Assembly: GCF_036588685.1 (NCBI RefSeq)
Contig: NC_086386.1
Span: forward strand, 76,878,682-76,942,681
Length of the DNA stretch: 64,000 nt
Reading direction: 5' to 3'
Source: Mytilus trossulus
Lineage: Eukaryota; Mollusca; Bivalvia; Mytilida; Mytilidae
The notes below the pieces were generated by a model, which was not told the DNA's origin, did no database searches, and saw only the letters and a list, made by a program, of their open reading frames with translations. How positions within the stretch are numbered: the first letter of the stretch is position 1; each line of letters opens with the position of its first letter. Shown piece after piece: positions 1 to 10,762 of the stretch. Made by a program: the position numbers and the translations under genes.

Positions 1-857
1 TGTGATTTATTTATATAAGTGCGCCCAAATGTTTCTATTCTTTTTTTTATTAGCTTACACATCATGCACATTTTTCTCTACCGGTATTTTTTTTTTTTTT
101 TATCTTGTTCTCTCTTTATTCTGTAAAGTTTTTTCATGTGTTGTGATGCTGCACCAGCACTGTTCAATGCAAGGTTAAGGGCATCATAATGGAATCACCA
201 TGGGAATTTTGCTATGACTATAGGGAAAGGTCAGTTTCTTTCCTGAAAGGCAAGGACAGGGTGGGAATTGACAAAATAACTCATGGTGAATAAGTGTATA
301 ATTTTCAATATAAAGTGTGTAACCATCTTTATCTTTAAAAGGGATAAGATATCATAATTTTACAAGAGTCAAATACATTTTGGCAAAATTTGATTCTCTG
401 TCAATTGAAGATCGCAATATCTTAAAGGGAAAAAAATCTCACTGTCAGAAATACACTGTATGCCCTTAACATGCTTAAGGGAAGTGACAGGCACGAGCTT
501 ACATATTTGATCCCTTCATTCTGTACATGCCAGTGATTCGGTGTTTGTAATTTGTTGTTTTATATCCATATATCAGTTTTGTATTTCATGTACATAAACA
601 TTGATAAATCAAACTGTTATTTATTTTATTTGAATTGATTACATTATTGTTGAAGGCCATTCACAGAGACCTATAGATGCTTTTTTCTACATTATTTAGT
701 CTCTGGTGGAGAGGGTCACATTGGCAATCATACACGGTGACCGTGTTTGAGCTTCTTCTTTTCATAAAAACACCACATACATGACATAGCCATCAGTTGA
801 CCTTAAGCATGTTAAGACTAACAGACTGAGAGAAGGGATGTGATGGCCACATTTAAT
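1..857 (-). other. Probable 3' UTR and downstream flank of the minus-strand gene at 858-968
   Basis: No coding region is visible. It lies directly downstream of a minus-strand stop codon, so at least its right part is likely 3' UTR. Several AATAAA-type signals occur on the minus strand (TTTATT on the plus strand, for example near 6-11 and 621-630). About 641-740 resembles the mussel dispersed repeat that carries 'TTGTTGAAGGCC' and 'ATTGGCAATCATAC'. A short palindrome, CTTAACATGCTTAAG, lies near 464-479. Confidence 0.4.
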
Positions 858-968
858 TCACACCTGTGCAGTGGTTTCGTCATCGTCCGAACCAATTTCA
901 TCAACCATAACCAGATCACCAAAGTCTTCTGGGAAATCTGGTGCCTCCTCTTCATCCTCATGGACACT
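858..968 (-). CDS. Terminal coding exon of an acidic-tailed protein (possibly matrin-3/ZNF638-like)
   Basis: On the minus strand a pyrimidine-rich stretch ending TTTTTGCAG is followed by 36 in-frame codons and a TGA. The peptide is highly acidic: it has a run of Asp/Glu after SVHED, then a DFGDLVMVDEIGSDDDE-type segment, and ends ETTAQV. The short LV-x-VDEIG motif followed by acids recalls the region near the C-terminus of matrin-3/ZNF638/RBM20-type nuclear RNA-binding proteins. That is a weak resemblance and I give no symbol. The reading frame stays open beyond the acceptor for 24 hydrophobic codons, which look like translated intron. Upstream exons should lie at higher coordinates but were not identified, so this may be the end of a gene with a long intron. 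Confidence 0.5.
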   Translation of the reverse strand, partial: SVHEDEEEAPDFPEDFGDLVMVDEIGSDDDETTAQV

Positions 969-1078
969 CTGCAAAAAGTATAAAAAGATCAAGCAAATTA
1001 TAAAAATTTCAGACAATAGAAACACTATAGGATAAAACACATTTTTTCTAGAGGTTATTGATGTGTAAACTGGGGCGG

Positions 1079-1124
1079 TTAACTCACAAACTGAATAAAA
1101 CTTTTAGGTCAAGTTTGTGAGTTA
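1079..1124. repeat. Short inverted repeat (hairpin)
   Basis: Arms TTAACTCACAAACT and AGTTTGTGAGTTA(G) are separated by about 19 bases. This could be a tiny foldback element or chance. It lies in the probable intron upstream of the 858-968 exon. Confidence 0.5.
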
Positions 1125-1544
1125 GAGACTATCCAAATTTGAAGCATACAAGTAACAAAATAATCTTCCGTCTGAAAGTTTTAAATCGTACAACATCGTG
1201 TTTTGGCATGACGTAAATTCGCCAAATCATTCGTGAAATTTCCCGGAATTTTTATTTAAATTTTATTTTTATACATTTTCGAACCTTTAGTGCATTTATT
1301 TTATTTCTTTTTTTTTGTTATATATATGCATTAGAATAGAAACAACTGTTATGCAATTGTGTTTATAATCTCAACTTGCTGAAAATCCCAATATCCCTGC
1401 AAAAATGTGTATCGCGCATGAATAGATTACAAAAGTAGTTTCAGAAACATGGTTTATTGAAGTGTAAACCAAGAGAAAAATTCTACTTGACCAATCCAAT
1501 TCAAGTATTTATAGATATATGCAAATGATATAAGAATTATATAG

Positions 1545-1775
1545 ATGTATTGTGGGTGTCTCATTGGGGGGTTCCGATCCCGGATCCCACTTACTGTTTT
1601 GTCAGATTTCCGTATCCCGCTTACACTATATACGTCAGCAATTCTCATTTTTTTTTTCATTTCCCGGGTCCCGCAAGACCTCATTTCCCGTTTTCATGCC
1701 ACAATAATTTTACTTTCCCGTGTCACGCTTACAAAAAATCTGAAATTTGGTGTCACGCTAAGACCCAAATAAGAC
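1545..1775. repeat. Mussel dispersed repeat rich in TCCCG motifs
   Basis: The segment has spaced copies of CCCG(T/G)(A/G)TCCCGCTTAC- and GTCACGCTTAC-like motifs. I recognise it as a dispersed repeat of mussel genomes. The two short frames that cross it (1545-1772 and 1550-1918) show no protein-like composition and are not called as genes. Confidence 0.5.
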
Positions 1776-1991
1776 CCACTATTCATGCTATTGTGCATCA
1801 TATGTCGGACCAAAAACTGTATACTGAATCCACCAATATTGGACATCACAGAAGTTCCTGTGATTGTAATGACGTCAAAAATTCATTTATTATGAGGAAA
1901 ATTAAGAATGCATTGTGAATCTAAAAAAAATATTACTGAACAGTCAAAGATTTGAGTAGTCAAATGGTAGTAAGATCTTACTATACATTTA

Positions 1992-2632
1992 GAGTGGGGT
2001 GCTCATTTTCCCCACATCTTTCCATGTTTTCTACAGTTTATGTTCAGGTCTTTATGTTTTTGAAGTATACTGATATTTCTTTATGAAGATAACTTCAAAT
2101 GCAAAACATTCCTAAGCTTGAAAACAAAATTGTTTGTTTGAAAATAATCATCTGTAAAGTTAGATTAAAGGGTTTTTGAAATTTCCTGAAGTTTTGTCAA
2201 TGGGGGACACATATTCGCCGTTTTTACACATCTATTTAAAACCAAATAACTGCAGCTTTATATAATAGTTGTGAAATAAATTTCATAACAGATGAACAGC
2301 TCAGACATTTCAAAGGTGTAAAAAACAGAAATTTAGGCCAATCCCTCAAAAAATTACTAAGAAAAAAATCTTTGAAAATCCTGTTTTTCATTCAGGAAAT
2401 TGAGCGAAAATTGTTGTCCGTTTTGATCTTTTGCAGTAAGTGCCGTAATTTTGTTTAAGTATAAAAAATAATCATATTTGTTATAAAATTATAATTTATC
2501 GGCATATTTCTTCCATTTCTTCCATTTCAGCCATCCTGTGAAGTGTTTACACCTCATAATCATAAAACGGCTTACATCCCAAAATCATAAAACGGCGAAA
2601 TTGTGTCCCCGGCGAATATAGGCCCCCCACTC
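1992..2632. mobile_element. Candidate MITE with imperfect terminal inverted repeats and TA target duplication
   Basis: The left end reads GAGTGGGGTGCTCATTTTCC and the right end, reverse-complemented, reads GAGTGGGGGGCCTATATTCG. A TA dinucleotide abuts each end, as expected for Tc1/mariner-type insertion. The interior is non-coding and carries internal copies of 'ATCATAAAACGGC' near 2558 and 2583. About 640 bp without a transposase frame fits a non-autonomous element. The boundaries are my own reading. Confidence 0.5.
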
Positions 2633-2760
2633 TATACAAACTTTGAAACATTGTATTCATGACAGTCAAAATGCCAATAGCCATGATGATATTCTATTGC
2701 ACATCTGAGAGCCTGATAATTTCCTCTTTGAACACAAAAACAAATAATTTGAAAATTACC

Positions 2761-2783
2761 GGGGGGGGGGGGGGGGGGGGGGG
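2761..2783 (+). repeat. Homopolymer G run (23 bases)
   Basis: An uninterrupted run of 23 G on the plus strand, preceded by TTACC. It could form a G-quadruplex or be an assembly-sensitive tract. Short frames crossing it are artefacts of the run. Confidence 0.9.
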
Positions 2784-3255
2784 ACAAAGAATTAACCCCA
2801 AATCTGCACGTGCTGTGATATGTGTACATTCGTACTGTACTTTCACTTTGAACAACAAATTAACCCACAAAGATTAAATAATACTTCGATAATAGAAAGA
2901 ATATATATACATTTCTGTATTATTTGTGTATTGGAGAATAATTTCAAGCGAATCATTACCATTTTCAACAATTGGGAGAACAAAATAAAACTCAAAATTT
3001 CTGTGTAGAAAAATCAAAATAACGCTACCATTGTGTAGAATTAGTGACTGGTAAATCAACTCTCAGATTGTTTCAGGAAAAACTTTTCTATGAATATGAA
3101 ATAACTAAACACCAGTAAGACAAGTAACTATCTTAACGTACACTATGGGATTTAATGAAATTGTGACACAAAACTATAGTTTTAAGTAACTTTGCCTTTT
3201 TTAAATATATTTTTTTAATATGCATATTTTTGACAACGTTTTTATTTTATTTGAT

Positions 3256-4066
3256 GAATCTGGGTCCGTTCGCGCCCATTCATGTTCGCACCCACTCATG
3301 TTCGATCCCTTTCACTTTCGCACCCAACATGTTCGCACCCAAAAGTCCGTTCGCATCCTACATGTTCGCGCCCAATTTTAATTGGTTTTGGGTTAAAAAC
3401 CTTTGTTATCAAGTTTTGGCAAGTAGAATTCTTATAAGTATGATTGTTTTCGATGTATCAAAATAAAGTGAGACAGCATTTTTTATTGTGTTGAATAAAT
3501 CTTATGTTTTGGATAGTGTATTTGTTAAAAAAAACAATAGTCCTTTCTACATAAAGTGGGATTCTGTCAACGTTTATTTTGTGTTGAATAACTCTTAATC
3601 ATGTTTTGGTTAGTGTATTGCTATAACTTTATTTCATTGACTTGTTTCAAAATGGAGCGAGATTCTGACTGTTTTTTTTTTGTGTGTTGAATAAATTTTA
3701 TCATGTTTGATCATGTTTTGGTTATAATATTGTATTGCTATATTTTATCAGAGACATATATACACATGTGTATATATGTCTCTGATTTTATTGTTTCATT
3801 GGTTCAGATCAAACTACGGGAACCAAAACTTTTGTGTATTTCATTTAAAATCTTCGATCTTTTACTCATACCAAGCTATAAATACATTCACTATTTACAC
3901 GAAAGCTTTAAGCAATCAAGATCAATTAAAAACAACAATCATGATTCTCCAATTATTCCACTGGAATTTGAATGAAAACTGGGCGCGAACGTGTAGAGTG
4001 CGAACGGACCTCGGGTGCGAACGTGCGAGGTGCGAAAGTATATTGGGCGCGAACGGACCTGACACC
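3256..4066. mobile_element. Foldback / MULE-like non-autonomous DNA transposon with 10-bp target duplication
   Basis: Both ends carry arrays of a short motif, GTTCGC(A/G)CC, in opposite orientation: about 3263-3376 on the left and 3982-4060 on the right. The outermost matching block is GGTCCGTTCGCGCCCA against its reverse complement. The direct repeat TTTATTTGAT lies immediately outside both ends (3246-3255 and 4067-4076). Long inverted ends built of subrepeats plus a 9-11 bp duplication are typical of Mutator-like or foldback elements. The interior has three loose copies of a roughly 90-100 bp unit containing GTGTTGAATAA and ATGTTTTGG (near 3480, 3580, 3690) and a 40-bp perfect palindrome. 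There is no transposase frame. Confidence 0.65.
3747..3786. repeat. Perfect 40-bp palindrome inside the foldback element
   Basis: Two 20-base arms meet with no spacer around the centre ACACATGTGT. It sits in the middle of the 3256-4066 element and would extrude as a hairpin. Confidence 0.85.
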
Positions 4067-4464
4067 TTTATTTGATATGCTGTCAAATTTTATCTCCCGG
4101 TAAACTATGAGCTGAATTAAATTTCATTTTTTTTGGGGGTCGAATGTGCGATCCAAACCGCCGTGGCAGAATATTCAGTCCGTTGATTGTGGCCATTACC
4201 TGGCAGAAGCAGAAGGTGTTATCTCTAAAGGTTTTGTTACTCCGTGAACTATATGCCAATCCGATTGTAAAGTTCGTCTATCTAACAGATATTTTTTGCG
4301 TTTACATGTCTGCCGCGAGTCATGACATGCATGTTCCTTTGCATTTGCATTTTTTTTTTGTAAAGTTGCTTAATATTCTTAAACAATTGTCCTCCCACTT
4401 TATGTTTACTATCGATATCTTCGAATGCAGCATGATCATTATTAAATTTTAGATTAAAAATGTA
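4067..4464. other. Unassigned stretch
   Basis: Short overlapping frames occur (for example 4144-4452), but composition is not protein-like and there are no splice or domain cues. I see no gene here. Confidence 0.4.
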
Positions 4465-5640
4465 GACAAGACAAGACAAGACAATATTTTATTTGAGTCT
4501 CACCTCTAATAAAACATTTACATAATATTACAATTTCCAATATAAAACAAGAGCCACTCTAAAAAGAGTTATGAGGGACTATAAAAAATGGTATATACAT
4601 TTACATATACATTTACATATATATTTTATCATATTTTCCCTCCGGTTTATATGATCCGTTCATCCTATATTGTCTCTTAAAATTCAAGAGTCAATCTTAA
4701 ATTGAGAGTAAATTATATGGCCTTCCAAATACCGTTTCGATCCCTAACATCACTGAAGAGACATATATTGTCGAAATCTAGATCTGGTGTACTAAAGAAA
4801 TATTGACACCGAATGTGTGTGGCACAACATCGTAGTCACAAGTTAACAATTTTTGTTTTCTGTGACGTATTAAATTTATATTCAGATCCATTTTGTTACA
4901 TCTTGTGATCAATTTTATTTGGCAATCGTCAATGGCAGTCAACAGGGTTTAAGAACATCAGTTGTTCGACCTGTTAGTCAAATGCGTTTTGTTTAAATAT
5001 ACTTTTTCACTTTTTTGGTCTTTTGGAAAATGTTGTTTGTGCTGTTTTTAGACCCTTCTACAGCGAAATTTGTTTGACATGCTCACGTATAAAAATTGCG
5101 GTTTTTATCCAACGCAATCATAGGTTTGAACGTAGTTTTCAATTTAGACTCATTTACATATATATATATATATATATACATAAAACATAAAACATAAAAC
5201 AAATTAAAAGTATACAAATGTTAAGAATAACATAAAACAAATCAAAAGTATACAAATGTTAAGAATATAATAAACATTTTCTTTTCAGTAAAATATCATT
5301 GCAGATTTTGGCAGTATAAAAGTAAACATTTTCATCACTTAATAAAAATACACTGAATTTATCGTCATCTGACATATATACTATTAAAATCAAGACAAAA
5401 AGAATTAGCATGACTAAACAACACAGCACGGAAATCTGCATATAGTGGACATTTCAAAATTACATGTTTCTCATCTTCAATGGTATCATTACAACTAGAA
5501 CATATTCTTTCATTAATAGGTAAGTTCTGATACCGGACCGTTTAAATGTTTAGGGGCGCAACACCACAGCGAAATTTTGCAAAAGCACTTTTATATTTCC
5601 CTGCCATAGTTTTACAAATGTAATTGTCTACCTTAAATTC
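4465..5640 (-). mobile_element. Non-LTR retrotransposon (LINE) 3' end, degenerate
   Basis: Read on the minus strand, about 5640-5520 encodes a fragment ending AFAKFRCGVAPLNI. About 5535-5400 then encodes a CCHC-like knuckle (ICSSCNDTIEDEKHVILKC) with PLYADFR. After a frameshift, the end of the frame (MSDDDKFSVF ... TAKICNDILLKR) stops at 5259. Knuckle plus 'TAK-C-IL' tail is typical of the C-terminus of LINE ORF2 proteins. Downstream, an AATAAA signal and a (TTGTC)4 tail (4465-4484, shown as GACAA on the plus strand) mark the 3' end. The interior of the 3' region has AACATAAAAC tandem copies (about 5183-5240) and an (AT)n tract at 5157-5178. At least one frameshift and stops make it a pseudogene. 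Confidence 0.75.
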
Positions 5641-5884
5641 TGTTTAAAATAATTTATAAGTGCGAAGTTTGGCATATTCATTCGATGTACAATGTATTAC
5701 TGATCGACATGCTAATTACAATTAACAGATTAATAAATTTAATAAACGTGAAATTTTGAAATAGTTAAAATATAAAGTTTTTATTTCAATTACCATTGAA
5801 TTGTTTTATATTAATTTGAGAATTAAGTTATCTGTTATATATATGCATTTGTATCTAATAAACCGTTGACCAACTTCTTATATT

Positions 5885-5975
5885 AGTCCGACCGTATATG
5901 AGTATTTTGAAAAAGTAAGCATACGGTCCAGACCGTACACGTACGGTCCAATCACTCATACGGGTCTGGAACATA
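5885..5975. repeat. Palindrome-rich 'TACGGTCC' repeat, copy 1
   Basis: It contains CATACGGTCC, GACCGTACACGTACGGTCC and CTCATACGGGTCTGGAACATATA in alternating orientations. The same logic and end motif (GGTCYGGAACATATA) recur at 54236-54385, so this is a repeat family and not chance. Confidence 0.6.
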
Positions 5976-6382
5976 TATACAACGAAACTTCATTATTAAA
6001 TATAAAGCCATGCTTCAAATGCAACTTACAAAAGATGGACAAACTATACCTGATCTGCTGTAGTGGTATTAGCACCACAACTTCAAATACGAGAAGGAAT
6101 CGACTTGAAGTTTTAATTAGATTGTTTTCCTATTATAATTTTTTTTGCCGGGAAAAACTACGGCACGTGACCCTCATGATCTTTTGGGGGGGGGGGGCAG
6201 TGGCTATTTGATCGGCACCGGCAAAATAGCAAATTTTCTATTTAGCCAGCTCTGATTAAATTATATTTCTGTGGAATTAAAACGAATAATATATATATAT
6301 ATTTTTTTTAAACTTTTGATAAATACTGTTGCTCATTTAAACACTTAAACTTCTTATCTAAAAGAATAAATAAAAAACATAA

Positions 6383-6520
6383 CTCCTCCTCCTCCTTCTT
6401 CTTCTTCTTCTTCTTCTTCTTCTTCTTCTTCTTCTTCTTCTTCTTCTTCTTCTTCTTCTTCTTCTTCTTCTTCTTCTTCTTCTTCTTCTTCTTCTTCTTC
6501 TTCTTCTTCTTCTTCTTCTT
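6383..6520 (+). repeat. Trinucleotide microsatellite (TCC then TTC; GAA on minus strand)
   Basis: About four CCT units pass into about 42 uninterrupted CTT units. The poly-Arg frame that crosses it on the minus strand is a translation artefact. Long GAA/TTC tracts can adopt triplex structures. Confidence 0.95.
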
Positions 6521-7856
6521 TTGTTACAGAAAACCATCAACGTACTGATGTTTACTTTCCGGCGCATGCCTGGTTAATGTTTTCAAAATAAATTTATGTA
6601 AATAATTTTTGTCAAAACATAAATTAAAAAATATTTCTTGTTCAAAGTTATTGTTTTTGGTCACATATTTTCGTATTTTTCAACATTGTTATCATTCAGG
6701 ACTATCGGGGGAAACTAGTTGGAAACTAAATGTTCTGTGATAATGAACGCCATACTAATTCCCAAATCGTACACAAGAAACAAAAATTAAAATAATACAA
6801 GAATAACAAAGACCAGAGGCTCCTGACTTGGGACAGGCGTAAACATGCGGCGGGGTAAAACATGTTTATGAGATCTCAACCCTCCCCCTATACCTCTACC
6901 CAATGTAGAAAAGTAAACGTATTATTTACTGCAATTAAATTCTAAGCTTTTCTGCAGATTTTAGAAATGTATACCTAAGTTATTCAATTCTTTAACATTT
7001 CTGAAAGATAACAACTGGATAAGTTTGCATGTAGGAGGATTTCTCCAATAATACTTTTTATATACTATTCTCGAATTTGACTAGAGGAAAGGGGGATAGC
7101 ATCATATTGACAAAAGTGAAAGAAAGTGTTCGATATGCCAGAATGGAACTAAATCTAGTTCTTTTATCAGGATTATCATTTCACTTGTTTTGTAATTCTT
7201 ATATTTGTTTTGATGTATTCATTTATAATTGTTATGCCTGCCTTAACTTATGTAACCTTGTTATGAGAATAAAGATAGTCCGCATAGATGTATACATAAC
7301 AGCGACAACCAGCTGACTTATGCAATTCCCATTTAAATCGAGTTTTGATTATTTAAATTGTACTGCTACAAATGCTGTTTTTATGATTTATCACACAGAT
7401 GCTTGACAGATCTTGACTGCCGAAACTATAGCAGGTTTCGTAATATTGCTTCGTTTTGGTGCGTTGTTGTGCAAATAGATCACTGGTATTGTAGATGCAT
7501 TTTATATGATTCTCCGTTGGAAACTAATTGCTCAGAACTTACTTATAATTCATCCTGTTGTTTACACTGTTACAGTGCTATTATTATAATTATAATTTCC
7601 CCCGAAAATTCGAAAGATAGATCTACATGACTAGTCCTGAATGATATCAAGTTTAGCAGGTAACCTCCGCGTGAAACACATGTTGTAAATTGTAATCAAA
7701 TATTTCTAACAAGACAGGCCCTGTTCACACTACCTAACAGATGTGATTGACACTAAAAAAAACTATTGTTTTGAGTCGGAATGCATATTTACTGCAAAGC
7801 TCGTTCACATCAAAATTCAAATGTAATGAAAAAATTATAATGTTACAATTCATTTA
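6521..7856. other. No gene recognised
   Basis: Two short plus-strand frames (7077-7316 and 7358-7630) are open. The second is Cys-rich, but I see no signal peptide, no regular cysteine spacing and no clear splice sites. I treat both as chance frames. Confidence 0.4.
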
Positions 7857-8489
7857 ACGTAAGGGTACCCAAATTGCACCGAGTACCCACATTGCACCTA
7901 TTTAGAAAAAAATAGCAATAAAAATCTTACAAGATTACCTAGAGACTAAACAAGTTGTATTTTTATGATTTGATACTATGCCCGTCTTTCAACATAGGTA
8001 AACATATTTAGTTATACATAAAACGTTCACAGTATTTATCAACAGATGGACAGTTTACTGAAAAAAACAAAATGTACGAAAACGTCACCATGCGACGTCA
8101 TCAAAACGTCATCTTTTTAAAATTGGCAAATACAATATATTATAAGTATCCATTTCGTAAAATATGAATAGTAAGCATGGACAAATATCCAATTGTTCAA
8201 AATATTTGAAGAAATTAAACAAAAGCTCGGTTATTAGACTTTTGATGATGTAAATTTAAGCATGGATGCAATTTGGGTACTCCTCATTACAGAATAATGG
8301 ATAGTTTGGAGGTTGATTCAAACCCATTTTTTAATGACTCAATATGGACTAAAAATTAAATTGGTGTACCTATATGACAAAGAAGGATAGGGCTACAAAA
8401 TAAACACAGTATGGACATTTTTTTCCTGATCATAAAAAAACGTAGGTGAAAAAACTGTCAAAATAGGTGCAATTTGGGTACCGTCACGT
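7857..8489. mobile_element. Candidate MITE with 24-bp terminal inverted repeats and TA duplication
   Basis: The left end reads ACGTAAGGGTACCCAAATTG and continues CACC. The right end is its reverse complement with two differences (ACGTGACGGTACCCAAATTG, then CACCTATTTT). TA flanks both ends (7855-7856 and 8490-8491). The motif is also repeated internally: GAGTACCCACATTGCACC near 7881 and GCAATTTGGGTACTC near 8269. There is no coding frame. Confidence 0.65.
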
Positions 8490-8846
8490 TACATACTTGA
8501 GAATGAATTCTGATCAAAGGTTCTGATTGGAAATACTTTACCTTGAAACTATAAATGCCATATACAGCAAACAAGTTTAATGATAAATACATGTTATCAT
8601 GGTTATATTATATGGTTTCACATTAATTTTGTTCACATCTGTACACCTGGTTTAGTTATACCTTTATACCTTTATCTTCGGGTCGTTACATCAGCCAAAG
8701 GCTTCTACTGACCCCTTTGATTGTCGTACATGATTTCTCATCTCATAATAATATATTTATATACAATATATCATGTATATTAAACTTTTAAAAAAAACAC
8801 TTATTTAGGTGTGTGCAGCTGAAACACTTAACACGAACATCTGAAT

Positions 8847-9790
8847 TTATATGGGTTCCAATTTGCCACTTAAAACAGACTTAAAATTATTCAGAGTCTT
8901 TGCAGTCACCTTTAAATCTGACAGGTTATTCCACTGATTCACTACTCTAATCATGCTAATTGAAAAAGTATTTAGTCTATGTGTGGTCTTACACTGTTTT
9001 TTAAAAAGTTTTAATGAGTGACCTCTAGTATTATTAGATGGTGCTAAAGTAAATAGGCTCATCCAGTCGATGTCATCTATACCATGCAATGCTTTGTAGA
9101 CTTTTATCATATCATTCCTATCCCTACAATATGCCAAGGTTGGCAAACCCAATGAACGTAGCCTGTCTTCATAATTAAGATGACTAATATTTTTTACCAG
9201 TTTTGTGGCCCTTCTTTGTACAGATTCCAGTTTGCGGATGCCTTTTTTAAGATACAGTGACCAGACACATGTCGCATATTCTAGCAGCGAACGCACTATT
9301 GATTTATAAATAGTAAGAAACATATTTTGATCCATATGTTATCAAAAGAATGATGAATATTAAAGAGACAACACTCTCTGCGCTTTGTTATAAACATGAT
9401 AAATATCACTTATATGTTTTTCAAATTTTAAATTAGACTCGAAAATTACTCTCATATCCTTTTCTTCGTATAATGCAATAAAAATTCAAGATCCATCCAA
9501 CATGGTATAACAATTTTGCAGGACATTGTCAGGATTAATATGTAATACTTTTAGCAGCATAAAATTTTAATTTCCACATATCTGACCATTCACATTGTCA
9601 TTTATAATCCATGTAATCTGTCCAAATTTTCCTGTAACTTACATCGCTCATAATCTGACGAGACTTTAGAATAATCTTTACAATCATCAGCCAAAACTTT
9701 CTCTATGCCCTCTACTACATCAGGAAGATCATTTATAAATTTATAAACAGAATTGGTCCTAAAATACTGCCCTGAGCATGCTGAATTTCA
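8847..9790 (-). mobile_element. Non-LTR retrotransposon (LINE, CR1/Jockey-like) reverse-transcriptase C-terminus, degenerate
   Basis: The minus-strand frame 9335-8847 (162 codons) is a classic LINE ORF2 tail: YKSIVRSLLEYATCVWS, then a QRRATKL motif, then YEDRLRSLGLPTLAYCRDRNDMI, ending after NNFKSVLSGKLEPI. Further upstream on the minus strand (about 9790-9640) decayed pieces of the palm are visible: QGSILGPILF, INDLPDVVEG after a one-base deletion, and a LADD version of the catalytic [YF]xDD box. Several frameshifts and stops separate these parts, so the copy cannot be functional. Confidence 0.85.
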
Positions 9791-10115
9791 CCACTCATAG
9801 TGAGATTAAAAAAAATGATATAAAAACAAATAACATGAATAATAAATGGACTTGTATGTTATGTCATGCATGTATGTTGTTGTTTTTTTTACACTTTCAG
9901 CATGTTCTACTTGTCAAAGACATATTCACAGATATGGACATAGATATGGTCATGTATTATTATTGTAAAAAATTATCACACCATGAATAATTGTTTTCAA
10001 ATTCATTTTTGATATTTTTCAGATCTACAAATTATTAAGAAATAGCTTCGTCTAGCATTATACTTTTGATGTGTTAAAATAATATTGTGTTGCTGATCAG
10101 CTGATTATGTGAGAA
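9791..10115 (+). promoter_or_regulatory. 5' flank / probable 5' UTR of ANAPC10
   Basis: The 325 bases between the LINE remnant and the ANAPC10 start codon must hold its 5' UTR and core promoter unless a 5' non-coding exon lies further up. I see no convincing TATA box or initiator. The short frame at 9778-9990 is not protein-like. Confidence 0.3.
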
Positions 10116-10230
10116 ATGGCGACAAAAGTTACAGCTAATCCTGATCTTGATATATTTAAAGAAGAAAAAGAAGGAAAATTACGAGAAGTTGGAAATCAAG
10201 CAGTATGGTCTCTGTCTTCATGTAAACCAG
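10116..10230 (+). CDS. ANAPC10: ANAPC10 (APC10/DOC1), coding exon 1
   Basis: APC10 is the DOC-domain subunit of the anaphase-promoting complex. It works with the co-activators Cdc20/Cdh1 to bind degron substrates and raise the processivity of ubiquitination in the cell cycle. The exon starts at ATG 10116 (MATKVTANPDLDIF) and gives 38 codons plus one base, ending in the family hallmark REVGNQAVWSLSSCKPG at a GT donor (10231). With exons 2 and 3 the protein is 185 residues, the same length as human APC10 as I recall it. The variable N-terminus before the DOC domain is normal for the family. Splice phases (1, then 2) agree across all three exons and I see no stop or frameshift, so this looks like an intact, single, functional gene. 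Confidence 0.95.
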
Positions 10231-10762
10231 GTGAAAAAAACGTGAAGATCTTCTTCAAGTTTTTAAACAAAATAAATTATTAGTTTGAAATATAACTTAT
10301 AACATAGCATATGGTAGACATTGCTTTTTAATTAAAATAAACATGATAAAAGACAGAGCAGTCTTAGTAGTAAGCTACTTTTTCACTATATATGTAGCTA
10401 GCCCTGGCCATGATGGCAGGTGGGTTCATTTCTAATTTTAATTGACTAGACTTGTCAGTTTTCCTACAAAAGACAGATAGATGGTTCTCTCAATTAAGAT
10501 TCAACTACCAATAAAAGCTGACTACATAAAAATAGCACAATAGTGTTGAAATTGGTTTTAAACTCCAATAAATAAATTAAAATTAACATTTTTATGTTAA
10601 AAGTAAGTACAGACTACACGAATGATTTTTATTTTACAAGACATTCGGTCTGGTAAGCATCCTAGCTTTACCAGACCGAATGAAATTTTACCAGACCAAT
10701 TTTTAGCTCACCTGGCCCAAAGGGCCAAGTGAGCTTTTCTCATCACCCGTCAGAGCTCAGAC

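Noticed and set aside
6358..6567. Poly-arginine reading frame
   Set aside because: It is the translation of a TTC/GAA microsatellite.
7358..7630. Cys-rich small frame, possible secreted peptide
   Set aside because: No signal peptide, irregular Cys spacing and a poly-Ile stretch from a TTATTATAATTATAA run.
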